DNA from: Xanthobacteraceae bacterium
Lineage (GTDB): Bacteria; Pseudomonadota; Alphaproteobacteria; Rhizobiales; Xanthobacteraceae
Assembly: GCA_030037185.1 (NCBI GenBank)
Contig: JASHRR010000283.1
Span: 1 to 11,519, forward strand
Reading direction: 5' to 3'
DNA length: 11,519 bases
The translations under genes were made by a program, and so were the position numbers. Of the stretch, positions 1 to 6,770 are shown piece after piece. Under the pieces are notes generated by a model. That model worked only from the letters and a program-made list of their open reading frames with translations, was not told where the DNA came from and searched no databases. Position 1 is the stretch's first letter. Each line of letters opens with the position of its first letter.

Positions 1-1189
1 CCGAGCCGAAGTAGTTCTTGAGGAAGTCTTCGCGCGAGACACCGTGGCTTTCGGCAAGCCGCATCATGCGGCCCTCATAGCCGACCAGCCGCTTGTTGAT
101 GTCATAAAGCTGCTCGACGAGCGAATCGATCCGCGCCTGATTGAGCCGCAACGACTTCACCTCGGCGATGATCTCGTCCTTGAGCTTTTTGTACTTGCGC
201 TCCTGGGCAGGCGACAGCGACTGGTTTCTGAGCCTGTTCTCGATGTCCTGGTCCTGCAGGCGGCGCAGCCGCTTGTAGCTGTCGGCGACCTTGTCGAACG
301 TTTCAAGCACCTTCGGCTTTAGTTCAGCCTCGATGGCCGCAAGCGACATCGAGTTCTCAAGATCATCCTCGTCGAGCTCGCCTTCCGGCGGTTCGACCGG
401 CTCCGGTTCGTCGGGCAAGGCCTCCGGCTTGGCGCGAAACGGCGTGGCGGCGGCGGGCGCGGTGGCCGGAGCGCTCGTTTGGGGCGGCTGCGAGGCGGTC
501 CCGTCAGAGGCGGCGCCGTCCCCGGTCGCGATGGCCGGCACGCCCTTTGCGTCCGGGCCCGCATAGGTGGCTTCCAGATCGATGATATCGCGCAGGAACA
601 CCTTGCCGTCGTTGAGTTCGTCCCGCCAGATGATGATCGCCTGGAAAGTGAGGGGGCTCTCGCACAGGCCGGCGATCATCGCCTCGCGGCCGGCCTCGAT
701 GCGCTTTGCGATGGCAATTTCGCCCTCGCGCGACAGCAGCTCGACCGACCCCATTTCGCGCAGATACATGCGCACCGGATCGTCGGTCCGCTCGCCGGGC
801 TCGGATTTCTTGGCTTCCACCGGGGCGGCGCGGTTGCTGACGTCTACGAGCTCGCCGTCGGCATCGTCCTCCTCGGCCTCTTCCCTCGGTTCCTCGGAGG
901 CGTCCTCGGTCTCGGCCTCCTCGTTTTCGATCACGTTGATGCCCATTTCACTGAGCATGGCGAACACGTCCTCGATCTGGTCCGAAGTGACTTCCTCGGA
1001 CGGGAGGACGGCGTTGACCTGGTCGTGGGTGACATAGCCGCGTTTCTTGGCCGCCTTGATCATCTTGCGCACGGCGGCGTCGGAAAGGTCGAGCAGCGGC
1101 AACGGCGTATCGGGCGTATCCGGTGCGTCCTTTTCGGGGGTCGTCTCTTCCTTCTTTTCTTTGACCGCTACCTTGACTTTGCTCGCCAT
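1..1189 (-). CDS. rpoD: RNA polymerase major sigma factor RpoD (5' part, cut by window edge)
   Basis: This is the housekeeping sigma-70 factor, which directs core RNA polymerase to -35/-10 promoters. Reading leftward from ATG 1187-1189, 396 complete codons are present and the frame stays open to base 2. Residues about 30-85 form region 1.1 (LLDLSDAAVRKMIKAAKKRG, then a GYVTHDQVNAVLP stretch). An acidic linker follows at about 88-120. Region 1.2 begins at about 135 with DDPVRMYLREMG and runs into LSREGEIAIAKRIEAGREAM. After it comes the long non-conserved region typical of proteobacterial RpoD, with an Ala/Pro/Glu-rich insert, ending near LVGYEGRMMRLAESHGVSRE. Regions 2-4 lie outside the window. 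The start is supported by GAGAGG about 5 bases upstream. It lies downstream of dnaG, as in the classical macromolecular synthesis operon, but a terminator separates them. The identification is secure. Confidence 0.95.
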   Translation of the reverse strand, partial: MASKVKVAVKEKKEETTPEKDAPDTPDTPLPLLDLSDAAVRKMIKAAKKRGYVTHDQVNAVLPSEEVTSDQIEDVFAMLSEMGINVIENEEAETEDASEEPREEAEEDDADGELVDVSNRAAPVEAKKSEPGERTDDPVRMYLREMGSVELLSREGEIAIAKRIEAGREAMIAGLCESPLTFQAIIIWRDELNDGKVFLRDIIDLEATYAGPDAKGVPAIATGDGAASDGTASQPPQTSAPATAPAAATPFRAKPEALPDEPEPVEPPEGELDEDDLENSMSLAAIEAELKPKVLETFDKVADSYKRLRRLQDQDIENRLRNQSLSPAQERKYKKLKDEIIAEVKSLRLNQARIDSLVEQLYDINKRLVGYEGRMMRLAESHGVSREDFLKNYFGS

Positions 1190-1367
1190 ACTTTCCTCTC
1201 CAGCCGGGACGAACGCCCTGCGGTGGCTGAAACGGGCAATTGGTGACGGAACGGGTGCCCGTCATTGCGGCCGAATCGCACGCTCCAAATCGCACGCTTT
1301 TAGTGTTGCCGGACTACCTAAGCCGCGCTCGACCTTCCCGTCGCCTCGATCTTCAGTCACCCACCCC
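1190..1367 (-). promoter_or_regulatory. rpoD leader/upstream region with an 11-base tandem repeat
   Basis: The spacer between the dnaG terminator and the rpoD start presumably holds the rpoD promoter. I could not pick a convincing -35/-10 pair. The visible structure is a direct repeat AATCGCACGCT at 1274-1284 and 1288-1298 (plus-strand reading, period 14 bases). Calling the region regulatory is inference from its position. Confidence 0.35.
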
Positions 1368-1407
1368 AAAAAGGCCGGTGTTTCCGTTTGAACGGAACCA
1401 TCCAGCC
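1368..1407 (-). terminator. Intrinsic terminator of dnaG
   Basis: On the minus strand, 13 bases after the dnaG stop, GGCTGG can pair with CCGGCC (one G-U pair). This encloses a perfect inner stem TTCCGTT/AACGGAA (1391-1397 with 1382-1388) across a small internal loop. The outer stem is followed at once by TTTTT (plus-strand aaaaa 1368-1372). A two-part stem plus U tract right behind a stop codon is the usual form of a rho-independent terminator. Confidence 0.6.
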
Positions 1408-1419
1408 GCACCAACCCAT

Positions 1420-3357
1420 CTATGGCCCGCCTGCCGGCCGGCCCGAAAGGGCCCCAAAGCCTTCAATCGTTGCTTCGGTCCCCTCAAGGGACGAAAGTTG
1501 TGCCCGCACGTCCTTGAGCCAAGCGAAATTCTGCTCGCTCGGCTCTTCGCCCAAGGCCCGCTCAGCCTCCTTCAGCTCCTTATTTAACGTGCGGTTCCTG
1601 CGATGCAAGGTTAGAACATGAGCCCACAACTGACGAACATCTTCCGGCGCCGCCCCCTCCCGGGCCGGCCAATCAGCCGCGTGGGTCACCGCCGCCTCTA
1701 TCCGCTGCAGGACCGCTGCGCATCCGCGAGCCACCACCGCCTCTCTCAACGTCGCACGGTCCGCATAACGTTCCGGCTGTCGCGATGCCGTGATATCCAA
1801 AAGCACCCGCCGCAACATGTCGGCGTCGCCGTTCAACTCCACCTCGGCTAGTTGTTCCGCCTGCGTTTCGAGCAACCATGGGTGGTTGAAGGCGACGAGC
1901 AGGATCAGGGCCTCGCGCGGTTGCAGCGCGCTGCGCGAGCCCCGCACGATGGAACTTGCCGGCAGCTGCGGGCTCAACGGGGCGAGTGGTGCCTCCTTGG
2001 GACGTTCGCGACGGCCTCGTCCCCATCGCTCCGTGATGCCGCGCCCGGCGCCACCCCGCGCAGAACCGCGGGGGAAGCGATCAGCGGCCGCCGCCGTGAG
2101 GTTGCGCAGTCGGTGCCAGAACTCCTGCCGGTAGTAGCGCCGTACCGTTTCATCCGAGATGGCAGTGGTCAGCTCATTGATGCGGGCTTCGAGACCGGCG
2201 CGGCGTTCCGGCGTGTCGAAGCGACCGCCTTCCGTCTCCCGTGTCCACAGCACGTCGGCCAGCGGACGTGCCGTTGCCAGCACATCCGTCATCGCCGCAG
2301 GCCCGCCCGAACGGACGAGGTCATCCGGATCATGCCCTTGGGGCAGCGATGCGAAGCGCAGGCTCTTCCCCGGCTCGATGCGCGGGAGCGCGAGGTCGAT
2401 CGCCCGGTAGGCGGCTCTGTGTCCCGCCGCATCGCCGTCGAAGCACAGGATCGGCTCATTGCTCATCCGCCAAAGCAGCGCCAGCTGGTCTGCCGTCAGG
2501 GCCGTGCCGAGCGGCGCGACCGTTGCCTCAAAGCCGGCCGCTACCATCGCGATGACATCCACGTAGCCCTCAACCGCAATCACCGCAGCGCCCTGATGGG
2601 CGGCCTTGCGGGCTAAAGCACCGTTGTAGAGCAAGCTGCCTTTGCGAAAGAGCGGCGTTTCCGGCGAGTTGAGGTATTTGGCGGAAGCATCCTTGTCGAG
2701 GGCGCGACCACCAAACGCCACCATCCGCCCGGCGAGATCGCTGATCGGAAACATTACGCGGTCGCGAAAACGGTCATACGGTATCGGAACGTCTTGACCG
2801 GCGACCAGCAATCCCGCCTCGAGCATGTCTGCGGCCGAAACGCCGAGGCCGCCCAGGTGCTCCTTGAGACCGAAGCGCTCGGGGGGCGCATAGCCGATGC
2901 GGAATTTGAGCTGAGTCGGTGCGTCAAGGCCGCGATCGGCCAAATATCCCCGCGCCCCGGCGCCGGCTCGGGACGCCAGCGTTGCCTCGAAAAATTTTGC
3001 CGCGAGCGCAACCACGTCATGGAGCGTGCGGCGGCGGCTCTCCTCGGCCTTCGCCTCAGGTGACATCGCCGGCATCGCAACCCCGGCGAGCGAAGCCAAT
3101 CGCTCCACCGCTTCCGGAAACGTTACGCCTTCCGTCTCCATCGTGAAGGTAAAGATGTCGCCATGCTTGCCGGATGAAAAGTCGTGATAGAACCCCTTGT
3201 GATCATTGACGGTAAACGATGGCGTGCGCTCCTTGTTGAAAGGCGACAACCCTATCCATTCACGCCCCGCCTTCTTGAGCCGGACGCGCCTGCCGACGAC
3301 ATCCGACACCGCAAGCCGGGCGCGCAAATCATCGAGAAATTGCGGCGGAAAGCGCAT
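1420..3357 (-). CDS. dnaG: DNA primase DnaG with degenerate zinc-binding domain
   Basis: DnaG lays down RNA primers for the replisome and works with the DnaB helicase. The 645 residues match the usual length. The N-terminal CHC2-type domain (about 3-95) keeps the fold signature (LKKAGREW, TPSFTVND, GKHGDIF), but the positions normally Cys, His, Cys, Cys are Ser38, Asn41, Asp59 and Ser62. The catalytic core (about 120-370) is intact: YDRFRDRVMFPI at 194-205, the Toprim glutamate in VEGYVDV (Glu263), FDGD with Asp307 and Asp309, and GHDPDDLVR at 341-349. A Gly/Arg-rich linker at about 425-450 leads to a helical C-terminal region, the expected helicase-binding part. The start MRFPPQFLDDL matches what I recall of alphaproteobacterial primases, although no strong ribosome site precedes it. 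The missing zinc ligands are probably a lineage trait rather than damage, because everything around them is conserved. Confidence 0.96.
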   Translation of the reverse strand: MRFPPQFLDDLRARLAVSDVVGRRVRLKKAGREWIGLSPFNKERTPSFTVNDHKGFYHDFSSGKHGDIFTFTMETEGVTFPEAVERLASLAGVAMPAMSPEAKAEESRRRTLHDVVALAAKFFEATLASRAGAGARGYLADRGLDAPTQLKFRIGYAPPERFGLKEHLGGLGVSAADMLEAGLLVAGQDVPIPYDRFRDRVMFPISDLAGRMVAFGGRALDKDASAKYLNSPETPLFRKGSLLYNGALARKAAHQGAAVIAVEGYVDVIAMVAAGFEATVAPLGTALTADQLALLWRMSNEPILCFDGDAAGHRAAYRAIDLALPRIEPGKSLRFASLPQGHDPDDLVRSGGPAAMTDVLATARPLADVLWTRETEGGRFDTPERRAGLEARINELTTAISDETVRRYYRQEFWHRLRNLTAAAADRFPRGSARGGAGRGITERWGRGRRERPKEAPLAPLSPQLPASSIVRGSRSALQPREALILLVAFNHPWLLETQAEQLAEVELNGDADMLRRVLLDITASRQPERYADRATLREAVVARGCAAVLQRIEAAVTHAADWPAREGAAPEDVRQLWAHVLTLHRRNRTLNKELKEAERALGEEPSEQNFAWLKDVRAQLSSLEGTEATIEGFGALSGRPAGGP

Positions 3358-3401
3358 GGCTGCTCGGCGGTTCCGCTTGGAGGAGGACGAATCGCGCCCC
3401 T

Positions 3402-3431
3402 ATTATAGGGCGACGCTGAGCCCTGATCGAA
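3402..3431 (-). promoter_or_regulatory. Probable dnaG promoter
   Basis: The minus strand has a perfect -10 TATAAT (plus-strand 3402-3407), with TTCGAT (3426-3431) 18 bases upstream as a mediocre -35. It sits about 45 bases ahead of the dnaG start. The -10 is embedded in the palindrome CCCTAT-T-ATAGGG (3398-3410), which could also be an operator. Confidence 0.5.
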
Positions 3432-3481
3432 GGAACCGCGGCTGTCCCGGCTATCCACAGGGATTTCGCGGTTCGCATGGC

Positions 3482-3537
3482 TTGAGCTCTTGCGCGGTCG
3501 TATATATCTTCGTATGCGCAATCAATGGTAATCGTAT
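3482..3537 (+). promoter_or_regulatory. Candidate promoter/operator for the brnA-like gene and folC
   Basis: TTGAGC (3482-3487) is followed 17 bases later by TATCTT (3505-3510), a plausible sigma-70 promoter. Three copies of TCGTAT at 3498-3503, 3510-3515 and 3532-3537 overlap or follow it, with start-to-start spacings of 12 and 22 bases. Repeats like these at the promoter of a BrnA-type gene would fit autorepression. That is inference. Confidence 0.35.
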
Positions 3538-3731
3538 GTACAATATTCTCGCATTACGTGTGAGGCTGATGTCAAAGCGAAATGGCCCGCTACCGCAGTC
3601 GTCCGCAGATGAGCGACGCGATCGCTTCGCCAGCGGCCATTCGCCGGTTCTGCACATTCTTGATGGGCAGGAGTAATAGTATTTGCAGCGAGGGTGCGAA
3701 GCGGCGCATCATTTGAGCAAGGCGTGCAACG

Positions 3732-4031
3732 ATGAGCGAGAAGCACTCCAAGACGCAGTCCGCCGGCGCCGACCGGGGCCGCAGGCGGACTGACTGGCAC
3801 TATCTGGATTGCCTGACTGACGATGAAAGTGTTCGCGATCGCGACGCCGCACCGCTTGATATCGACTGGTCCAAGGCAGTCATTGTGGTGCCTCCCAAAA
3901 AGAAGGCAATCTCGATCCGGGTCGATCCTGACGTGCTCGACTTTTTCAAAAATCAGGGGCCCGGCTACCAACGCCGCATCAACGCGGTCCTTCGTTCGTA
4001 TGTTGAGCAGAAACGCGGCAAGTCTGCTTGA
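3732..4031 (+). CDS. BrnA-family antitoxin-like protein, without a BrnT partner
   Basis: The protein has 99 residues and resembles the BrnA antitoxin family over its whole length. TDWHYLDCLTDDE at about 20-32 and PLDIDWSKAVIVVPPKKKAI at 41-60 correspond to the family's N-terminal region. KAISIRVDPDVLDFFKNQG and GYQRRINAVLRSYVEQ (about 58-93) form the ribbon-helix-helix-like DNA-binding part. Known BrnA proteins neutralise the BrnT ribonuclease and repress their own promoter, normally with brnT directly upstream. No brnT-like frame is found upstream, and the next gene is folC. The stop TGA (4029-4031) overlaps the folC ATG, so the two are probably cotranscribed and coupled. CAAGGCG upstream is a modest ribosome site. 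It may be an orphan antitoxin, the remnant of a lost toxin pair, or a stand-alone regulator. Confidence 0.8.
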   Translation: MSEKHSKTQSAGADRGRRRTDWHYLDCLTDDESVRDRDAAPLDIDWSKAVIVVPPKKKAISIRVDPDVLDFFKNQGPGYQRRINAVLRSYVEQKRGKSA

Positions 4032-5362
4032 TGACCCAGCCTCACGTCGGCGCGCCCATCGACGCCATCCTCGCACGGCTGCTCGCGCTGCATCCCAAGC
4101 GCATCGATCTTTCGCTCGACCGCATGTGGCACGTGCTCGAGCAGCTGGGCCACCCGGAAAAGAGCCTGCCGCCCGTCATCCATGTCGCGGGCACCAACGG
4201 CAAGGGATCGACCATCGCGTTCATGCGGGCGATGCTGGAAGCGGCCGGAGCTCGCGTGCATGTCTACACCTCGCCCAATCTGGTGCACTTGAACGAACGC
4301 TTCCGGCTCGGCCGAGCGGGCGGCGGCGCGCTCGTGTCCGACGGAGAGCTCGCCAGTGCGCTGGAAACCTGCGAGCGCGCCAACGGCGATGCGCCAATCA
4401 CCATCTTCGAGATCGAAACCGCCGCCGCGTTTGTGCTGTTCGCCAACCATCCGGCCGACACCGTGCTGCTCGAGGTCGGGCTTGGCGGCCGGCTCGACGC
4501 CACCAATGTGGTGCCCCAGCCGCTCGCCAGCGTCATCACGCCGATATCCCTCGACCATGTGGAGTTCCTTGGCGACACTTTAGAGCAGATTGCCGGCGAG
4601 AAGGCCGCGATCATGCGGCGCGGCACACCCGCCGTGATCGGCCGGCAAACCGAGGGGCCGCAGTCCGTGCTGATCCGCCACGCCGAGGAGACCGGCGCGG
4701 CACTTCACGTCGCGGGTCAGGACTGGATGGCGGGCGAGGAGCGCGGCCGCCTCGTCTATCAGGACCGGCAAGGCCTGCTCGACTTGCCGAGCCCGCGCCT
4801 GTTCGGGCGCCATCAGATCGACAATGCCGGTCTCGCCGTTGCGACCTTGCGAGCCGCCGGGTTCCGGCTGCCGACGAGCGCATTCGAGCAGGGGCTGTTG
4901 AAGGTGGATTGGCCGGCGCGCATGCAGCGCCTGTCGAGCGGGCCTCTCATCGCCCGCGCCCCCGCCGGCAGCGAAATCTGGCTCGACGGCGGCCACAACC
5001 CGGATGGCGGCCGGATCATCGCCGCGACGCTGGGCGATCTCGAAGAACGGGTATCGCGCCCCGTGGTATTGATCGTCGGTATGCTCGCGACCAAGGATTT
5101 GGAGGGATTCCTGCGCAACTTCATCGGCCTCACGCGCCGCCTCATTGCGGTGCCGATGGCGTCCGACAAGAGTCTGCCGCCGGAGGCGATCACCCAAACT
5201 GCGCGGACGATCGGCATCGAGGCGGATGCCGCCGACGGCATCACCACGGCGCTTGCCGCGATTGCGGCGCTCGACCTCAGTCCGCCGCCCCGTATCCTCA
5301 TCACCGGTTCGCTCTATCTTGCCGGGGAGGTGCTGGCCGCAAACGGGACGATACCCAATTGA
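4031..5362 (+). CDS. folC: Bifunctional folylpolyglutamate synthase/dihydrofolate synthase
   Basis: FolC joins dihydropteroate to glutamate using ATP and adds further glutamates to folate in the cytoplasm. The 443 residues are normal for the family. The P-loop GTNGKGS is at 54-60, followed by VYTSPNLVHLNERFR (about 78-92). FEIETAAAF (126-134) and LLEVGLGGRLDATNVV (146-161) carry metal and substrate residues. Next come SLDHVEFLGDTLEQIAGEKA (173-192), GRHQIDNAGLAV (259-270) and the C-terminal domain motif LDGGHNPDGGR (318-328). I chose the ATG at 4031, which overlaps the preceding stop as TGATG; a TTG one codon upstream (4028) is also possible. In Bradyrhizobium-type genomes folC usually follows accD, as far as I recall, so the BrnA-like neighbour is unusual. 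Confidence 0.96.
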   Translation: MTQPHVGAPIDAILARLLALHPKRIDLSLDRMWHVLEQLGHPEKSLPPVIHVAGTNGKGSTIAFMRAMLEAAGARVHVYTSPNLVHLNERFRLGRAGGGALVSDGELASALETCERANGDAPITIFEIETAAAFVLFANHPADTVLLEVGLGGRLDATNVVPQPLASVITPISLDHVEFLGDTLEQIAGEKAAIMRRGTPAVIGRQTEGPQSVLIRHAEETGAALHVAGQDWMAGEERGRLVYQDRQGLLDLPSPRLFGRHQIDNAGLAVATLRAAGFRLPTSAFEQGLLKVDWPARMQRLSSGPLIARAPAGSEIWLDGGHNPDGGRIIAATLGDLEERVSRPVVLIVGMLATKDLEGFLRNFIGLTRRLIAVPMASDKSLPPEAITQTARTIGIEADAADGITTALAAIAALDLSPPPRILITGSLYLAGEVLAANGTIPN

Positions 5363-5398
5363 TGTCAAAACGCCGCGCAGGGCAGGCGGCGCCGGCCT

Positions 5399-5416
5399 GG
5401 CGCTGGTCACAGCGCC
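5399..5416. terminator. Hairpin between convergent folC and anti-sigma genes
   Basis: A perfect 7-base inverted repeat GGCGCTG/CAGCGCC with a 4-base GTCA loop lies 37 bases after the folC stop and 46 bases beyond the anti-sigma stop. There is no T run on either strand. It could help end transcription from both sides or simply be a stable 3' end. Confidence 0.35.
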
Positions 5417-5461
5417 CGGGCGAGCGGCGATTGCCATCAACCGGAAATCCGCTGACGGCCG

Positions 5462-6160
5462 CTACTCGGTCGGCACCGCTATGCTGATGAGATTGGTGGC
5501 GGACTGGAATTCCTTGACCAGGCGATCAAGCTCCTCCTTGCCCACATAGCGGCGCGCAACGCGCACCCGGTACATCCCGCCCGGGCCGCCCGGACGGGGA
5601 CCATCGACGATCACGGCGTCGTGGGCATCAAGGAAATGGGTGACATCCGCCATGGTTGCCTGCGGCGCAAACCTCACCAGCGCATAGGAACCGATCTCAA
5701 GCCCGCGGGTGGCGGGCGCAGGTGTCGACGCCGTCTCAAACGACGAGCGCGCCTCGACGCGATCCTGCAGCACCAACTTGGCGATGACGCCGGCCTGCAA
5801 CATCATCACGACGACCGCCGCGCCCGCCGTAAGCGCGAAGGTGCGCGGAGTGAATAGACCTATCAGCCAGCCGCTCAATCCGCCCCCGGCGACCGCGCCG
5901 CGCGCGCGTCCGCGCTCTCTGTCAATCGCCTTGAACAGGTTCTCCACCACGCGCGGCGAAGGGACGCCGATCGACTCATTGAGAAGAACGGTCTCCGCCA
6001 ATTCCTCGCGCGCCAGCTCGAGGCGGCGCCCGAGCTCTGCGTCGGCGGCAAGCGCCGCTTCGACCTGGTCCGCCTCGCGCGCAGCGAGAGTGCCGGCCGC
6101 ATACCAAGGCAGCAGCGCCTCGACATCGTCCGCCGACATCTTCTGGTTCGCTTGGTTCAT
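5462..6160 (-). CDS. Single-pass membrane anti-sigma factor, cysteine-free
   Basis: This 232-residue protein very likely holds the ECF sigma factor encoded just upstream at the membrane. Residues about 8-80 form a helical cytoplasmic part with an LLPWYAAGTLAAREADQVE motif (16-34), the region that corresponds to the anti-sigma domain in related proteins. The segment at about 108-131 (LTAGAAVVVMMLQAGVIAKL) is a membrane helix. The remaining ~100 residues would be periplasmic, and they contain an RFAPQATMADVTHFLDAHDA stretch. The protein has no cysteine at all, so the HxxxCxxC zinc motif of ZAS anti-sigma factors is absent. The ATG at 6158-6160 overlaps the sigma stop as ATGA, with GAGG about 8 bases upstream. 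An in-frame TTG at 6166 is less likely. Function is inferred from gene order, topology and the N-terminal motif. Confidence 0.85.
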   Translation of the reverse strand: MNQANQKMSADDVEALLPWYAAGTLAAREADQVEAALAADAELGRRLELAREELAETVLLNESIGVPSPRVVENLFKAIDRERGRARGAVAGGGLSGWLIGLFTPRTFALTAGAAVVVMMLQAGVIAKLVLQDRVEARSSFETASTPAPATRGLEIGSYALVRFAPQATMADVTHFLDAHDAVIVDGPRPGGPGGMYRVRVARRYVGKEELDRLVKEFQSATNLISIAVPTE

Positions 6161-6726
6161 GGCCAACCTCGATCAATTCCCGCTGCCTTCAGCAGCTCCG
6201 AGAGCCTCTTGCGCGCATAAAACATCCTCGTCTTCACTGTTGCCTCAGGAATGCCGACGATTTCTGCTACCTCGAGGACCGATTTTTCGTGATAGTAGAC
6301 AAGATCGATAACTTCCCGATGTTCCGGCGACAGCACCTCCAAGCACCTCCGTAATGCTGCACTCTTGTCCTTCTTCTGAATCGATATTTCAGGATCGTCC
6401 GACTTGTCCTCGATCGCTCCTGCCATCTCCTCGCTGAGTTCCTGTTCGGGCTTGCGCCGCATCGCCGACAGGGCCTTGAAACGCGCGATGGCAAGCAGCC
6501 AAGTCGACACCGCGCTTCGACCCTCGAACCTGTCTGCCTGACGCCATACGTCCAGGAACACTTCACTGATTAAATCCTCGGCAACTGTCTGGTTGCCGAC
6601 GAGGCGAACCACAAACCGATATACGCGCACCTGATGGCGGGCGAACAGAACCTGCATCGCGAGCCGGTCGCCTTGGGCGATCCTACCGATCAGGACTTCG
6701 TCTGAGGCAGAAAGGTTCGCACTCAA
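6157..6726 (-). CDS. ECF-type RNA polymerase sigma factor
   Basis: This 189-residue group 4 sigma factor would redirect RNA polymerase to a stress or envelope regulon. Region 2 covers about 26-92, with AEDLISEVFLDVWRQADRFE (49-68, core binding and -10 recognition) and STWLLAIARFKALSAMRRK (74-92). A charged linker follows at about 93-125. Region 4 (about 131-180) has LSPEHREVIDLVYYHEKS and the helix-turn-helix VAEIVGIPEATVKTRMFYAR, which binds the -35 element. There is no C-terminal extension, so this is a minimal ECF factor. The start is TTG at 6724-6726, because an in-frame TGA lies two codons upstream and SDEVLIGRIAQGD is the expected N-terminal start; no strong ribosome site is visible. 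The stop overlaps the anti-sigma start, so the pair is translationally coupled. I cannot assign the ECF subgroup. Confidence 0.93.
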   Translation of the reverse strand: MSANLSASDEVLIGRIAQGDRLAMQVLFARHQVRVYRFVVRLVGNQTVAEDLISEVFLDVWRQADRFEGRSAVSTWLLAIARFKALSAMRRKPEQELSEEMAGAIEDKSDDPEISIQKKDKSAALRRCLEVLSPEHREVIDLVYYHEKSVLEVAEIVGIPEATVKTRMFYARKRLSELLKAAGIDRGWP

Positions 6727-6745
6727 CGATCAACTCGTGAGATTT

Positions 6746-6770
6746 GTCGCAGTGAGGATGATTTCGGTTC
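6746..6770 (-). promoter_or_regulatory. Candidate ECF-type autoregulated promoter
   Basis: On the minus strand, TGAACC with core GAAC (plus-strand 6767-6770) is separated by exactly 17 bases from CGAC (6746-6749), which lies 19 bases ahead of the sigma gene's TTG. GAAC with a CGAC/CGTC-like -10 at 16-17 bases is the common ECF promoter form, and many ECF operons transcribe themselves. Confidence 0.45.

Larger units (their letters stand above)
3358..3731. other. Divergent intergenic region between dnaG and the brnA-like gene
   Basis: This 374-base stretch has no convincing gene. It holds the dnaG promoter on one strand, a near-consensus DnaA box (CTATCCACA, 3451-3459, 8 of 9 to TTATNCACA), an AT-rich stretch at 3498-3550, and about 200 bases of presumed leader for the plus-strand operon. 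A 35-codon open frame at 3569-3676 has only a weak, closely spaced GAGG before it and no recognisable product. No BrnT toxin gene is present here. Confidence 0.6.

Noticed and set aside
479..1246. 255-codon plus-strand frame opposite rpoD
   Set aside because: It is antisense to well-conserved rpoD codons and is a GC-rich complement artefact.
1852..2616. 254-codon plus-strand frame opposite dnaG
   Set aside because: It is antisense to the conserved primase core, with no motif and no ribosome site.
3569..3676. 35-codon frame in the leader of the brnA-like gene
   Set aside because: Only a weak, too close GAGG precedes it and the product resembles nothing. In particular it is not BrnT.
3823..5487. 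554-codon plus-strand open frame over the brnA-like gene and folC
   Set aside because: It is an arginine/alanine-rich shadow frame of folC with no motif; folC is fully supported in its own frame.
5362..5487. 41-codon frame starting in a TGATG overlap with the folC stop
   Set aside because: The overlap form is attractive, but the product is Arg/Pro/Ala-rich, has no recognisable motif and no ribosome site, and runs into the 3' end of the convergent anti-sigma gene.
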